Shown here piece by piece: positions 1-8,269 of a stretch of DNA of 64,000 nucleotides. Source of the stretch: JAZKHE01 sp040385525 (GTDB lineage Bacteria; Bacteroidota; Bacteroidia; UBA4408); the NCBI GenBank assembly GCA_040385525.1, contig JAZKHE010000006.1, positions 124,001-188,000 on the forward strand, given 5' to 3'. The notes beneath the pieces were generated by a model. It saw only the letters and a list, made by a program, of their open reading frames with translations, made no database searches and was not told the DNA's origin. Position numbers and translations under genes: made by a program. Position 1 is the stretch's first letter, and each line of letters opens with the position of its first letter.

Positions 1-296
1 AAATTTAATTGTGCGGCATAACTCATATGTTGCCATTTGCAACCGCCACATACACCAAAATGTTCGCATTTTGTTTCTGTTCTTAATTCCGATTTTTTAT
101 GAAAAACAACTGCTCTACCTTCGGCATAATTTTTCTTTTTAAAAGTGGTTTGTATATCAACTATATCACCAGGCACAGCGTTTGCAACAAACAATACAAA
201 ATCATCAACTTTACCCACCGATTTACCTTCGGCAGAAGTATCAATAATGGCTACATTTTCAAATAGGGGAAGTGGTTTTTTTTCTCTTTTTCGCAT
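1..296 (-). CDS. rlmD: 23S rRNA (uracil-5-)-methyltransferase RlmD, 5' part only
   Basis: This is the first 98 codons of a minus-strand gene running off the left edge. The start is the ATG at 296. The N-terminus is basic (MRKREKK) and is followed by a TRAM-like beta domain, roughly residues 8-65. A cysteine cluster CEHFGVCGGCKWQH then matches the 4Fe-4S binding pattern of the RlmD/RumA family, and the tail MSYAAQLNF matches the usual Q-x-x-K lead-in. The family makes m5U in 23S rRNA using S-adenosylmethionine. The methyltransferase domain lies outside the window, so RlmD versus a close TRAM-methyltransferase paralogue cannot be settled here. Confidence 0.85.
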   Translation of the reverse strand, partial: MRKREKKPLPLFENVAIIDTSAEGKSVGKVDDFVLFVANAVPGDIVDIQTTFKKKNYAEGRAVVFHKKSELRTETKCEHFGVCGGCKWQHMSYAAQLN

Positions 297-342
297 GCAG
301 CAAAAGTAATAAAAGAATTGTTTTTATTTGTAGAAATTTAGT

Positions 343-1821
343 TTACCAGCTTCCGCTGCTTCCACCGCCACCAGAACGACCGCCACCGCCACCACTAAAA
401 CTTCTACTGCTTGATGATGAACTAGATGACCTAGAAGATGAAGAGCTACTACTGCTCCAGCTTGAGCCAGATGAGCGGTAACTGCTTCCGCCTGAAGAAT
501 ATGTTGAGCCACCACCTTTGCCAGAAAAATTTCCAAATACTCCCGTTTTTTCTATTTCATTAACTTTTGTTTGCCAATTACCTCTTTTTCTAAAAATTTT
601 AATCACGGTAATTAATAAAGCAATGTTAAACAAGTAGCCAACAATTAAAATAAGTAAAATGTAATTTAAAAACGACCAAGCAATTATTGTTGTTTTAACT
701 TTTAAACTAACTTGTTTGCTTAATAATATTAATACAATAATTAAAAACCACGGTATAAATACTGCTAAAGCAATCGACGTGTAAATTATGTTTTGATAGT
801 AATCGTAACAAAAATAAATTTCGTTTTTTTTATAAAATCCTGAAAAGAAAAAAGTGTAAACAGGATTTGAGGATTTAAAAGAATTGACTTCAATTATATC
901 TTGAACTGCACTTCCAAAAGAATTACTCAGTTGCTTAAATTCTCTGTTTTCAAAGTTGTTTAAAAAGTGTTTTCCATAAACAAAATTGTATAGCTTACCA
1001 CTTAAATCTTCTTTTAAATAGGGCTGTATAGACTCATCTAAATAAATTGCATAAACAGGAGCTGAAGCACTAAAACCTACAAATAATTTGTTTTTTTCGT
1101 TTGGGAAATTAGCTTGAATTTCTCTCCATTGCTTAGCCATTTGTTGTTTTAATTCGGCAGACGTATTTGCGTATCCAAAGTAATAAAACGAAACAAAACC
1201 ACCATAATCGTTTAAATATTGGCTATAATCTCTATTGTCGGGGTACAACAAATCATTTTTATCGTATTCGGTTAAAACACCTGCTTTATCAGTAATAATT
1301 AAGTTATTAAGGTATTGTTTTCTTTTTTCGCCATTTAAATCGAATTTATAATCGGTAGCCGCATCATACAATCCTTTTGCGCAATCGTAAATGCCTTTTC
1401 CAAAATCACCTTTTCTAAATTCTGGAACTAAATATTGTTCTTGAATTCGGGTGGCTAATAAATCTGGAATTTTGTCTTCTAATCCGTAACCAATTTCAAT
1501 TCTAAATTTACGTTCGTTTAAAAAAATGGCTAACAAAATTCCGTTGTCTTTGCCTTTTTGCCCAAGTTTCCAATGATTAAAAAGTTTTTCGGTATAATCT
1601 TCTAAATTTTTGCCGTTTAAAGAACTATCTACATATACTAAAAACTGAACTCCAAAATCGCGCTCTAAATCAGCTAATAAATTTGTGATTGAATCAGAAT
1701 AACTAGCCTCTACTGTATTAGTTAAGTCAGTGATATAGGTAGTTGGAGTATTTGGTAATTTTTGTGCAAACGCATAAATACCGCATAATGCAAACAAAAA
1801 AACAAGGGCTAATTTTTTCAT
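343..1821 (-). CDS. TPM domain membrane protein with Ser/Gly-rich tail
   Basis: The protein has 492 residues. A signal peptide ends at AFAQ (about residue 20). A TPM (YgcG/Psb32-like) domain spans about 30-150 and carries the typical phrases for YVDSSLNGK, HWKLGQKGKDNGILLAI and RIEIGYGLEDKIPD. A long unassigned lumenal region of about 200 residues follows, then two or three membrane helices around 345-412, and a tail from about 435 made almost only of Ser and Gly. The TPM protein at 18821 has the same signal-TPM-membrane-Gly layout but is half as long. TPM domains have been linked to photosystem repair and to membrane-protein quality control, but the role here is unknown. The extra middle region is the unusual part. 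Confidence 0.8.
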   Translation of the reverse strand: MKKLALVFLFALCGIYAFAQKLPNTPTTYITDLTNTVEASYSDSITNLLADLERDFGVQFLVYVDSSLNGKNLEDYTEKLFNHWKLGQKGKDNGILLAIFLNERKFRIEIGYGLEDKIPDLLATRIQEQYLVPEFRKGDFGKGIYDCAKGLYDAATDYKFDLNGEKRKQYLNNLIITDKAGVLTEYDKNDLLYPDNRDYSQYLNDYGGFVSFYYFGYANTSAELKQQMAKQWREIQANFPNEKNKLFVGFSASAPVYAIYLDESIQPYLKEDLSGKLYNFVYGKHFLNNFENREFKQLSNSFGSAVQDIIEVNSFKSSNPVYTFFFSGFYKKNEIYFCYDYYQNIIYTSIALAVFIPWFLIIVLILLSKQVSLKVKTTIIAWSFLNYILLILIVGYLFNIALLITVIKIFRKRGNWQTKVNEIEKTGVFGNFSGKGGGSTYSSGGSSYRSSGSSWSSSSSSSSRSSSSSSSSRSFSGGGGGRSGGGGSSGSW

Positions 1822-1880
1822 GAAAAATCAAGTTTAACAAATATAGTTATTTATAGGTTTTATTTATTTGCCTATTTGCT

Positions 1881-1888
1881 TACTTTTG
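1881..1888 (+). promoter_or_regulatory. Bacteroidota-type -7 element upstream of rocD
   Basis: TACTTTTG matches the TAnnTTTG consensus of the Bacteroidota primary sigma factor and lies 17-28 bases before the two candidate rocD start codons. A clear -33 TTTG at the usual distance was not seen. Confidence 0.5.
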
Positions 1889-1904
1889 TATAAAATATAT
1901 TTAC

Positions 1905-3137
1905 ATGGAGGCAACTATGACAATTTCTGCAAAAGCTCAACAAGCAATAGAATTAGAAGATAAATATGGCGCACATAATTATCATCCTTTACCTGTTGTG
2001 CTCGAAAAAGGAGAGGGAGTGCATGTTTGGGATGTTGACGGGAAAAAATATTACGATTTTCTTTCGGCTTATTCTGCAGTAAACCAAGGTCATTGTCATC
2101 CAAAAATTACTGCTACGCTTATTGAACAAGCTCAAAAATTAGCTTTAACATCGCGTGCTTTTCATAACAATGTATTGGGCGAATACGAAAAGTTTATAAC
2201 CGAACTTTTTGGTTTTGATAAATTGTTACCCATGAATACTGGTGCCGAAGCGGTTGAAACAGCTATAAAATTGGCTCGTAAATGGGGGTACGAAAAAAAG
2301 AAAGTAGCCGAAAATCAAGCTAAAATTATTGTATGCGAACATAATTTTCATGGTAGAACCATTTCAATTATTTCTGCAAGTACCGACCCAGATTCTCGTG
2401 GAGGTTTTGGTCCGTTTACGCCCGGAATTATTACTATTCCGTACAACGATACAAAAGCATTGAATGAAGCTTTAAAAGATAATACAGTAGTTGGCTTTTT
2501 AGTAGAGCCAATTCAAGGCGAAGCAGGCGTTATGGTTCCTAATGAAGGCTATTTAAAAACAGCATCGGAAATGTGTAAAGCAGCCAACGTATTGTTTATT
2601 GCTGACGAAATTCAAACAGGCATTGCGCGTACAGGAAAAATGTTAGCTTGCGATCACGAAAACGTAAAGCCAGATATGCTTATTTTAGGTAAAGCATTAA
2701 GTGGCGGAATGTACCCAGTATCTGCTGTTTTAGCTAACGATGAAATTATGTTGTGTATACAGCCTGGGCAACATGGTTCTACCTATGGCGGAAATCCTTT
2801 GGGTTGCAAAGTGGCAATTGCTGCTATGAAAGTTGTAACAGACGAAAAACTAGCAGAAAATGCTGAGAAAATGGGAGAGTTGTTGCGTAAAGAATTACGT
2901 TCTATACAATCGGACATGCTTACAACAGTAAGAGGAAAAGGGTTATTAAACGCGATTGTAATAAAAGAAAAAAATGGCAAAACAGCTTGGGATGTTTGCG
3001 TGCGTTTAATGGAAAACGGATTGTTAGCAAAACCAACGCATGGCGATATTATAAGATTTGCACCACCTTTGGTAATAACTGAAGCGCAGATAATGGAATG
3101 TGTTGCTATTATTAAAAATACTTTGGCTGAGTTTTAA
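1905..3137 (+). CDS. rocD: Ornithine--oxo-acid aminotransferase
   Basis: This is a 410-residue fold-type I PLP aminotransferase that interconverts ornithine and 2-oxoglutarate with glutamate semialdehyde and glutamate. The N-terminal phrase EDKYGAHNYHPLPVVL is a signature of ornithine aminotransferases. TGAEAVETAIKLARKWGY, EPIQGEAGV and DEIQTG follow, and ILGKALSGGMYP carries the PLP lysine at about residue 262. The length is normal for RocD. Two starts are possible: ATG 1905, or ATG 1917, which has GGAG shortly upstream. The first gives four extra residues. The gene stands alone and ends at a strong terminator shared with the convergent VOC gene. Confidence 0.93.
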   Translation: MEATMTISAKAQQAIELEDKYGAHNYHPLPVVLEKGEGVHVWDVDGKKYYDFLSAYSAVNQGHCHPKITATLIEQAQKLALTSRAFHNNVLGEYEKFITELFGFDKLLPMNTGAEAVETAIKLARKWGYEKKKVAENQAKIIVCEHNFHGRTISIISASTDPDSRGGFGPFTPGIITIPYNDTKALNEALKDNTVVGFLVEPIQGEAGVMVPNEGYLKTASEMCKAANVLFIADEIQTGIARTGKMLACDHENVKPDMLILGKALSGGMYPVSAVLANDEIMLCIQPGQHGSTYGGNPLGCKVAIAAMKVVTDEKLAENAEKMGELLRKELRSIQSDMLTTVRGKGLLNAIVIKEKNGKTAWDVCVRLMENGLLAKPTHGDIIRFAPPLVITEAQIMECVAIIKNTLAEF

Positions 3138-3152
3138 TAAAAACTGATAATA

Positions 3153-3197
3153 AATAACAAAGCCTTGATTTCATAATGAAATCAAGGCTTTGTTATT
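3153..3197. terminator. Bidirectional terminator, perfect 20-bp stem
   Basis: Positions 3153-3172 and 3178-3197 are exact reverse complements with a 5-base loop. The hairpin lies between convergent rocD and the VOC gene. A/T stretches at the stem ends would give a U tract in either direction. Confidence 0.9.
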
Positions 3198-3212
3198 GTA
3201 AGATATTATTAT

Positions 3213-3644
3213 TTATTTTTGTTCGTAATCGTAATTTACCATCCAGTTAATGCCAAATTTATCGGTAAACATACCAAAAAAAGCGCCCCAAAAAGTTTTC
3301 TCTAAAGGCATGGTAACCTTGCCACCAGCTGATAATCCATTGAATAATTTTGTAGCTTCGGCTTCGCTAGCAGCGTTTAATGAAATAGAAATGTTGCTAC
3401 CAACTGTAACTTTTCCAAAAGATTCAACTGTATCGCTACCCAACAAAATGGTTTCTTTACTTATTGGTAACGAAATGTGCATTATTTTTTGTAATTCAGC
3501 AGCAGGCACTTCTTGTCCTGGTGTAGGAGGCATGTCTGCAAATCTTCCAACATAAGGAAATTCGCCACCAAATACCGATTTGTAAAAAGTAAATGCGGCT
3601 TCGCAGTCGCCATTAAATGTTAAATAAGGATTAACTTCTGCCAT
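3213..3644 (-). CDS. VOC family protein (PhnB-like glyoxalase fold)
   Basis: The protein has 143 residues. It opens with NPYLTFNGDCEAAFTFYKSVFGGE, the typical start of PhnB/3-demethylubiquinone-methyltransferase-like VOC proteins, and ends with KTFWGAFFGMFTDKFGINWMVNYD, their typical C-terminal strand pair. Paired beta-alpha-beta-beta-beta modules are expected. Many relatives have no known substrate, and no catalytic metal triad can be assigned by eye. It is a single-gene unit convergent with rocD. The specific reaction is unknown. Confidence 0.85.
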   Translation of the reverse strand: MAEVNPYLTFNGDCEAAFTFYKSVFGGEFPYVGRFADMPPTPGQEVPAAELQKIMHISLPISKETILLGSDTVESFGKVTVGSNISISLNAASEAEATKLFNGLSAGGKVTMPLEKTFWGAFFGMFTDKFGINWMVNYDYEQK

Positions 3645-3969
3645 AATTTATTGTTTTTTAAAGTTTATATTAAATTGAATATTTATGCTAAAATAGAATT
3701 TAATAGCTGATCAACAAAGAGTGGAGTATTAAACTTTTTTAATTCAATAAAATTCAATAAAAACATTGATTTCTATACGAAATAATTTATTTGATTTATT
3801 TTTTATCTCTCTAGTAATTCGTAATACTTATTTAAACTCATTACAAACAAAACATACATTTTATTATTCCTTCTAAATAGCTTACTTTTACTGCAATCAA
3901 AACTAAGTTCATTTTACTTTGTGCATAGTACTTAATACTTTGTACAAAGTACATTATACTAAAAAAAAT
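3645..3969. other. Intergenic region with A/T-rich direct repeat and palindrome
   Basis: No gene is seen in these 325 bases between divergent genes. The stretch around 3740-3763 repeats AATTCAATAAA twice. Positions 3936-3951 form a perfect 16-base palindrome (TACTTTGTACAAAGTA) inside a TAC/GTA-rich run leading up to the PhnA-like start codon. This run resembles the TACAA-rich text seen before other starts in the window. Confidence 0.5.
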
Positions 3970-4527
3970 ATGTCAATAAGTAAAGAATTAAAAGAAAGAA
4001 ATAGCGATTTGTGCGAGTTATGTAATGCAGAGCAAACAACGAATGGTTACACCGTTAGTCCTAAAAATAGCGATTCAATCGAAAATCAAGTAGCCTTGTG
4101 CGATAAATGTTTAGAAGCAATGGATACTAATGAGCAAGAACATTATTGGAGATGTTTAGAAGGAAGCATTTGGAATCCTGAAGCTAGCGTACAAGCTTTG
4201 AGTTATAGAATTTTACATAAATACAAAGAAAAAGATTGGGTAAGCAACTTACTTAGTTCTGTAGATTTAGACGAAAACATAGTTCAATGGGCTATGCACG
4301 CATACGAAGTACCTAATGCGCATAAAGATGCTTTTGGAAATATTTTGCAAAACGGAGATAATGTTGTTTTAACCGAACAATTAAACGTAAAAGGCACAAG
4401 TTTTACTGCATCTAAAGGCACTGTTGTTAAAAAAATAAAATTGGTGCACGATAATTTTGAGCAGATAGAAGGTAAAATTAACGATCAAACCATTGTTATA
4501 TTAACCAAATTCGTAAAAAAAGGATAG
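3970..4527 (+). CDS. PhnA/YjdM-like zinc-ribbon protein
   Basis: The protein has 185 residues from the ATG at 3970. An in-frame ATG at 3919 would add 17 residues drawn from the low-complexity leader and is unlikely. The N-terminus carries a four-cysteine zinc ribbon (C15, C18, C44, C47: CELC and CDKC). The C-terminus DAFGNILQNGDNVVLTEQLNVKGTS through KFVKKG is the PhnA domain. The family was once tied to phosphonate use, but its function is not established. The middle of about 80 residues is longer than in E. coli YjdM. A terminator follows at 4561. Confidence 0.85.
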   Translation: MSISKELKERNSDLCELCNAEQTTNGYTVSPKNSDSIENQVALCDKCLEAMDTNEQEHYWRCLEGSIWNPEASVQALSYRILHKYKEKDWVSNLLSSVDLDENIVQWAMHAYEVPNAHKDAFGNILQNGDNVVLTEQLNVKGTSFTASKGTVVKKIKLVHDNFEQIEGKINDQTIVILTKFVKKG

Positions 4528-4560
4528 TTTGTTTTAGAAAAGCTATTTATTCATACTTAA

Positions 4561-4586
4561 AAAGACACTCAACGAGTGTCTTTTTT
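4561..4586 (+). terminator. Intrinsic terminator after the PhnA-like gene
   Basis: AAAGACACTC (4561-4570) pairs with GAGTGTCTTT (4574-4583) around a three-base loop and is followed by further T. This is a classical rho-independent shape 34 bases after the stop codon. Confidence 0.85.
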
Positions 4587-4622
4587 GTTTTAAAAAAGCT
4601 TTAAAAGTATATAGAAACAAAA

Positions 4623-4642
4623 AACCCACCATAAGGCGGGTT
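4623..4642 (-). terminator. Terminator of tRNA-Ser
   Basis: Read on the minus strand, AACCCGCC and GGUGGGUU form an 8-bp stem with one G-U pair and a UUAU loop. A U-rich stretch follows just after the 3' end of the tRNA. Confidence 0.8.
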
Positions 4643-4651
4643 ACAATGTTT

Positions 4652-4739
4652 TGGCGGAGAGTGAGGGATTCGAACCCCCGGACCTATGACAGTCAACAGT
4701 TTTCAAGACTGCCGCAATCGACCACTCTGCCAACTCTCC
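4652..4739 (-). tRNA. tRNA-Ser (anticodon UGA)
   Basis: The 88-base gene on the minus strand has a 7-bp acceptor stem GGAGAGT/ACTCTCC, discriminator G and an encoded CCA. The anticodon loop reads TTGAAAA between CAGTC and GACTG-type arms, giving anticodon TGA. A long variable arm, typical of class II serine tRNAs, lies between the anticodon arm and the GGTTCGAATCC T-arm. It is followed by its own terminator at 4623-4642. Confidence 0.96.
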
Positions 4740-4819
4740 GGGGACAAAAGTACTATTTTTTTTTATTCTGCAAGTATTTCGCAAAAAAAAATATTTTTTT
4801 TCTTTCAATTTGCCCGTTG

Positions 4820-4847
4820 TTTGTACTAATTCAAGGTTGTATATTTG
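4820..4847 (+). promoter_or_regulatory. Promoter of the GWxTD gene
   Basis: A -33 TTTG (4820-4823) and a -7 TATATTTG (4840-4847) are separated by 16 bases. They match the Bacteroidota pattern and leave a leader of about 15 bases before the TTG start at 4869. Confidence 0.65.
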
Positions 4848-4868
4848 TGTTTAAATTTATAAAACGCT

Positions 4869-6323
4869 TTGAAAAAGTTTATACTTCCTCTGTTTTTTAG
4901 TATTTCGTTGCAATGTAGCGCTGCACTTACTGCCGTTTTTTCGCATTCAACATTTAATACAGCAAATAATTCGCCTTATGTAGAAACCTATTTATCTATT
5001 ATTGGTAACTCGGTTGAGTTTAAAAAAAATGCTGAAAACAAATACCAAGCTTCTATCGAAGTATCGTTGGCTTTTTTGCAAAACAACGAAATTGTAAATT
5101 TTAAAAAATACAATTTATTGAGCGAAGCCATTGCAGATTCTAATAAATTAAAGCCAAACTTTTTAGATATACAGCGCTTTTCGCTTAAAAACGGAAACTA
5201 TGTGTTAGAAATGCAGATTAAAGACAATGCTTTTCCTGATAAAGTTTTTAAAACTTCGCAAGCTATATCGGTTAATTTTCCTACCGATTCTCTAGCGTTT
5301 TCGAGTATCGAATTAATCGAGAAAATTTCTAAAACCGAAATGCCATCTGTTTTAACAAAAAGTGGTTTCGATTTAGTTCCTTATGTTTCGTCTTATTTTC
5401 CTGATAATTTAAACGAAATTTCGTTTTATTCAGAAATTTACAACACAAATAAAAAACTAGGTCTCGACGAAAAATTTATTGTAAGCTATTATTTAGAATC
5501 GTTTGAAAATAAATCTAAAATGATGGAATACGGAGGCTTTTCAAGACAAACCACAAGTACTATAAATGTTGTTTTAGGCAAGTTAGATATAACTAAACTT
5601 CCATCAGGAAATTATTTTTTAGTGCTCGAAATTCGAGATAAATTAAATCAATTGGTTTTAGCTGATAAATTATTTTTTCAACGAAGCAATCCTGATATTG
5701 GAATGACCATAGCCGATATATCGAGCATTGTTATAGAAAACACATTTGTTTCTCAATTTAAAACTGCCGATACTTTACGCTATTTATTAAAAGTATTACG
5801 ACCTGCTTCAACTCAGTTAGAGGCTGATTTCGCAATGAATTTAACTAAAACCGACGATTACAAATCGATGCAACAATATTTGTTGAATTTTTGGCAAAAA
5901 AGAAATGCAGCTGACCCTGAATTAGCGTGGCAAAATTATGTAAAAGATGTAGAATTTGTAAACAAACATTTTACAGCAATCAATCGTCCTGGCTACACTT
6001 CAGATAGAGGTAGAGTGTATTTGCAATACGGTGCGCCCGATGCAAGAACTGTTTTTGATAACGAACCGAGTTCATATCCTTATGAAGTTTGGCAATATTA
6101 TAAAATTGATAAAAGAACCAATCGTAGATTTGTATTTGGAAACTTTGCAATGGCTGGCAACGACTACAAATTAATACATTCTGACGCAGTAGGCGAAGTA
6201 AAAGATAGCCGTTGGCAACAACGTTTAGTAAAACGAAATCAACAAACCAGAAACTTTGATACCGAAAAAGCGAACGATTATTTTGGCGGAAACATTAACG
6301 ATAACTACGATAACCCAAGATAA
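4869..6323 (+). CDS. GWxTD domain exported protein
   Basis: The protein has 484 residues and starts at TTG 4869. No in-frame ATG gives a signal peptide, and the codons from TTG read KKFILPLFFSISLQCSA, an exported leader. The middle is beta-rich. The C-terminal third carries the GWxTD-type region, with LLNFWQKRNAADPELAWQNYV and then NRPGYTSDRGRVYLQYGAPDARTVFDNEPSSYPYEVWQYY. GWxTD proteins are common exported proteins of Bacteroidota and Acidobacteriota whose function is unproven. A glycosyltransferase gene follows after 13 bases, so they are probably co-transcribed. Confidence 0.85.
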   Translation: MKKFILPLFFSISLQCSAALTAVFSHSTFNTANNSPYVETYLSIIGNSVEFKKNAENKYQASIEVSLAFLQNNEIVNFKKYNLLSEAIADSNKLKPNFLDIQRFSLKNGNYVLEMQIKDNAFPDKVFKTSQAISVNFPTDSLAFSSIELIEKISKTEMPSVLTKSGFDLVPYVSSYFPDNLNEISFYSEIYNTNKKLGLDEKFIVSYYLESFENKSKMMEYGGFSRQTTSTINVVLGKLDITKLPSGNYFLVLEIRDKLNQLVLADKLFFQRSNPDIGMTIADISSIVIENTFVSQFKTADTLRYLLKVLRPASTQLEADFAMNLTKTDDYKSMQQYLLNFWQKRNAADPELAWQNYVKDVEFVNKHFTAINRPGYTSDRGRVYLQYGAPDARTVFDNEPSSYPYEVWQYYKIDKRTNRRFVFGNFAMAGNDYKLIHSDAVGEVKDSRWQQRLVKRNQQTRNFDTEKANDYFGGNINDNYDNPR

Positions 6324-6336
6324 CATTAGCTAATTA

Positions 6337-7350
6337 ATGACTACAGCAATTGTTATCCTTAATTGGAATGGTAAAAAATATTTGGAAGAATTTGTTCCAA
6401 TTGTATTAAAACACTCTAACTTTCCGAGCGTATCTGTTTATGTAGCCGATAATAATTCAATAGATGATTCTGTTGCGTTTTTAAAAACCAATTTCCCTAC
6501 AGTAAAATTGATTTGTTTACAGCAAAATTACGGTTATGCAAATGGCTACAACGAAGCAATAAAGCAACTCACCGAAGATATAATTGTATTGCTTAATTCG
6601 GATATCGAAGTAACACAAAATTGGTTAAACCCTGTTTTAAATTTGTTTGAGCAAGATAAAAATATTGCAGCTATTCAACCAAAAATTTTAGATTACAACA
6701 ATAGAAATACTTTTGAATACGCAGGCGCAAGTGGCGGATTTATTGATAAATTAGGATATCCATTTTGTAGAGGAAGAATTTTTAACGAACTCGAAAAAGA
6801 TAATAACCAATACAATACAGCTCAACCCATTTTTTGGGCGACAGGTGCTTGTTTGTTTGTTAGGAGAGAAGCGTATTTAGAAGCAGGACAACTTGACGGC
6901 GACTTTTTTGCACATATGGAAGAAATTGATTTATGCTGGCGCATAAAAAATTTAGGTTATCAAGTTTGGGTGCAGCCAAATTCTGTTGTGTACCATGTTG
7001 GAGGCGGAACATTAAATAAAATAAATCCTAAAAAAACGTATTTAAACTTTAGAAACAATTTGTTTTTAATCAGTAAAAATGCACCAAAACGATACATTCT
7101 ATTTTTAATTTTAGCACGTTTAGTGTTAGACGGTATTGCGGGATTAAAGTTTTTGATAGAAGGACAAGCTTCACACTGTTGGGCAGTTGTAAAAGCACAT
7201 TTTGCTTTTTACGCAAAAGCAGTTTCAATGCTTAAAAAACGTAATAATAAAAAGTTTAAATTTCAAAATAAAGTGTATTCCGAAATAGCTGTTACATCTG
7301 TAGTTTGGAAGTTTTATATTGAGAAAAAGAAAAAGTTTAGTGAATTGTAG
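6337..7350 (+). CDS. Glycosyltransferase family 2
   Basis: The 337-residue protein has a GT-A fold domain. It starts TAIVILNWNGKKYLEEF and continues VADNNSIDDSVAFLK (nucleotide-binding edge), ILLNSDIEV (DxD-like metal site) and ATGACLFVRREAYLEAGQLDGDFFAHMEEIDLCWR, the ED motif of rhamnosyl/GT2 transferases with a D-x-C-W-R end. The C-terminal 100 residues are hydrophobic and basic, suggesting membrane association. The acceptor sugar or lipid is unknown. It probably shares a transcript with the GWxTD gene. Confidence 0.9.
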   Translation: MTTAIVILNWNGKKYLEEFVPIVLKHSNFPSVSVYVADNNSIDDSVAFLKTNFPTVKLICLQQNYGYANGYNEAIKQLTEDIIVLLNSDIEVTQNWLNPVLNLFEQDKNIAAIQPKILDYNNRNTFEYAGASGGFIDKLGYPFCRGRIFNELEKDNNQYNTAQPIFWATGACLFVRREAYLEAGQLDGDFFAHMEEIDLCWRIKNLGYQVWVQPNSVVYHVGGGTLNKINPKKTYLNFRNNLFLISKNAPKRYILFLILARLVLDGIAGLKFLIEGQASHCWAVVKAHFAFYAKAVSMLKKRNNKKFKFQNKVYSEIAVTSVVWKFYIEKKKKFSEL

Positions 7351-7366
7351 TTGAGTTTAAGCTGAA

Positions 7367-7801
7367 TTATAAATAATAGGATAATGTAAATTGCCCACCT
7401 AGATAAATGCCGTAACACATTATAAATAAATTCAATAAAAATAGTATTAGTGTGTTTTTAATGTTACTGGTTTTTTCAATCTTTATTTGGTAGAAATAAT
7501 TAAATAAAGTAAGAGCTATAGATAGAATCAAAGCCCAAATAATCCAATCTAACGATTCATTTAAAACCCATTTTTTTCTTTCATCTCCTCTTGGTCCATT
7601 AACTACAATTGCAAATGAAAAGTAAACAATATAAACGAATAGAAAGGAAATTGTATTTACAATATATTTTATTGTAGCTTTAATTATCTGTTTGTCTTTT
7701 TTATATAAACCAAAAATTAATCTGGCTAATAAAATAAGCCAAACAGAAAAACCTGAAATAAAAGTAATAGCTCCTACATTTGCCCAAAATTCATAACTCA
7801 T
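7367..7801 (-). CDS. Hypothetical four-helix membrane protein
   Basis: The protein has 144 residues with four hydrophobic spans, at about 8-32, 44-68, 83-105 and 115-138. The only large hydrophilic segment is NGPRGDERKKWVLNESLD, between spans two and three. No known domain was recognised. The gene lies 16 bases upstream of aroQ on the same strand orientation and is convergent with the glycosyltransferase gene. The end codons run close to that neighbour with no clear terminator. Confidence 0.65.
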   Translation of the reverse strand: MSYEFWANVGAITFISGFSVWLILLARLIFGLYKKDKQIIKATIKYIVNTISFLFVYIVYFSFAIVVNGPRGDERKKWVLNESLDWIIWALILSIALTLFNYFYQIKIEKTSNIKNTLILFLLNLFIMCYGIYLGGQFTLSYYL

Positions 7802-7817
7802 AATTCAAAACTCTAAA

Positions 7818-8231
7818 CTATTTAAAGCTGTCAATCGCCATATTGTAGCCTTTTAAGCCAAAACCAGTAATTACGCCAATTGCATTTTTTGCGGTAAGCG
7901 ATACATGTCTGTATTCTTCTCTAGCATAAATATTACTAATATGAACTTCAACAACGGGTGTTTTTATTGCACTAATTGCATCTGCAATAGCTACAGATGT
8001 GTGTGTGTAGCCTCCTGCATTTAAAATTATTCCATTAGCCGAAAAACCAACTTCATGTAATTTGTTAATAATTTCGCCCTCTACATTGCTTTGATAATAA
8101 GCTAATTCAACTGTTGGATACTGTTTTTGAAGCTCTTTAAAATAATCTTCAAAATTTTGTGTTCCATAAATTTCGGGTTCTCTTTTTCCGAGTAAGTTTA
8201 AGTTAGGACCATTAATTATTACTATTTTCAC
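7818..8231 (-). CDS. aroQ: Type II 3-dehydroquinate dehydratase
   Basis: This 137-residue enzyme catalyses the third step of the shikimate pathway (3-dehydroquinate to 3-dehydroshikimate). The motifs are complete: GPNLNLLGKREPEIYG with the catalytic Tyr of the lid, QSNVEGEIINKLHE, NAGGYTHTSVAIADAI with the catalytic Asn, and VEVHISNIYAREEYRHVS with the catalytic His. The length is typical for the dodecameric family. It is divergent from xerD, with 38 bases between them, so the two promoters must overlap. Confidence 0.95.
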   Translation of the reverse strand: MKIVIINGPNLNLLGKREPEIYGTQNFEDYFKELQKQYPTVELAYYQSNVEGEIINKLHEVGFSANGIILNAGGYTHTSVAIADAISAIKTPVVEVHISNIYAREEYRHVSLTAKNAIGVITGFGLKGYNMAIDSFK

Positions 8232-8269
8232 GGTAGATTATTTTAATTAAGTAAATGTAATTTTTTTTA

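Noticed and set aside
4646..4900. Plus-strand frame of 84 codons across the tRNA
   Set aside because: It is antisense to tRNA-Ser and reads RVRDSNPRTYDSQ, the familiar false translation of a serine tRNA.
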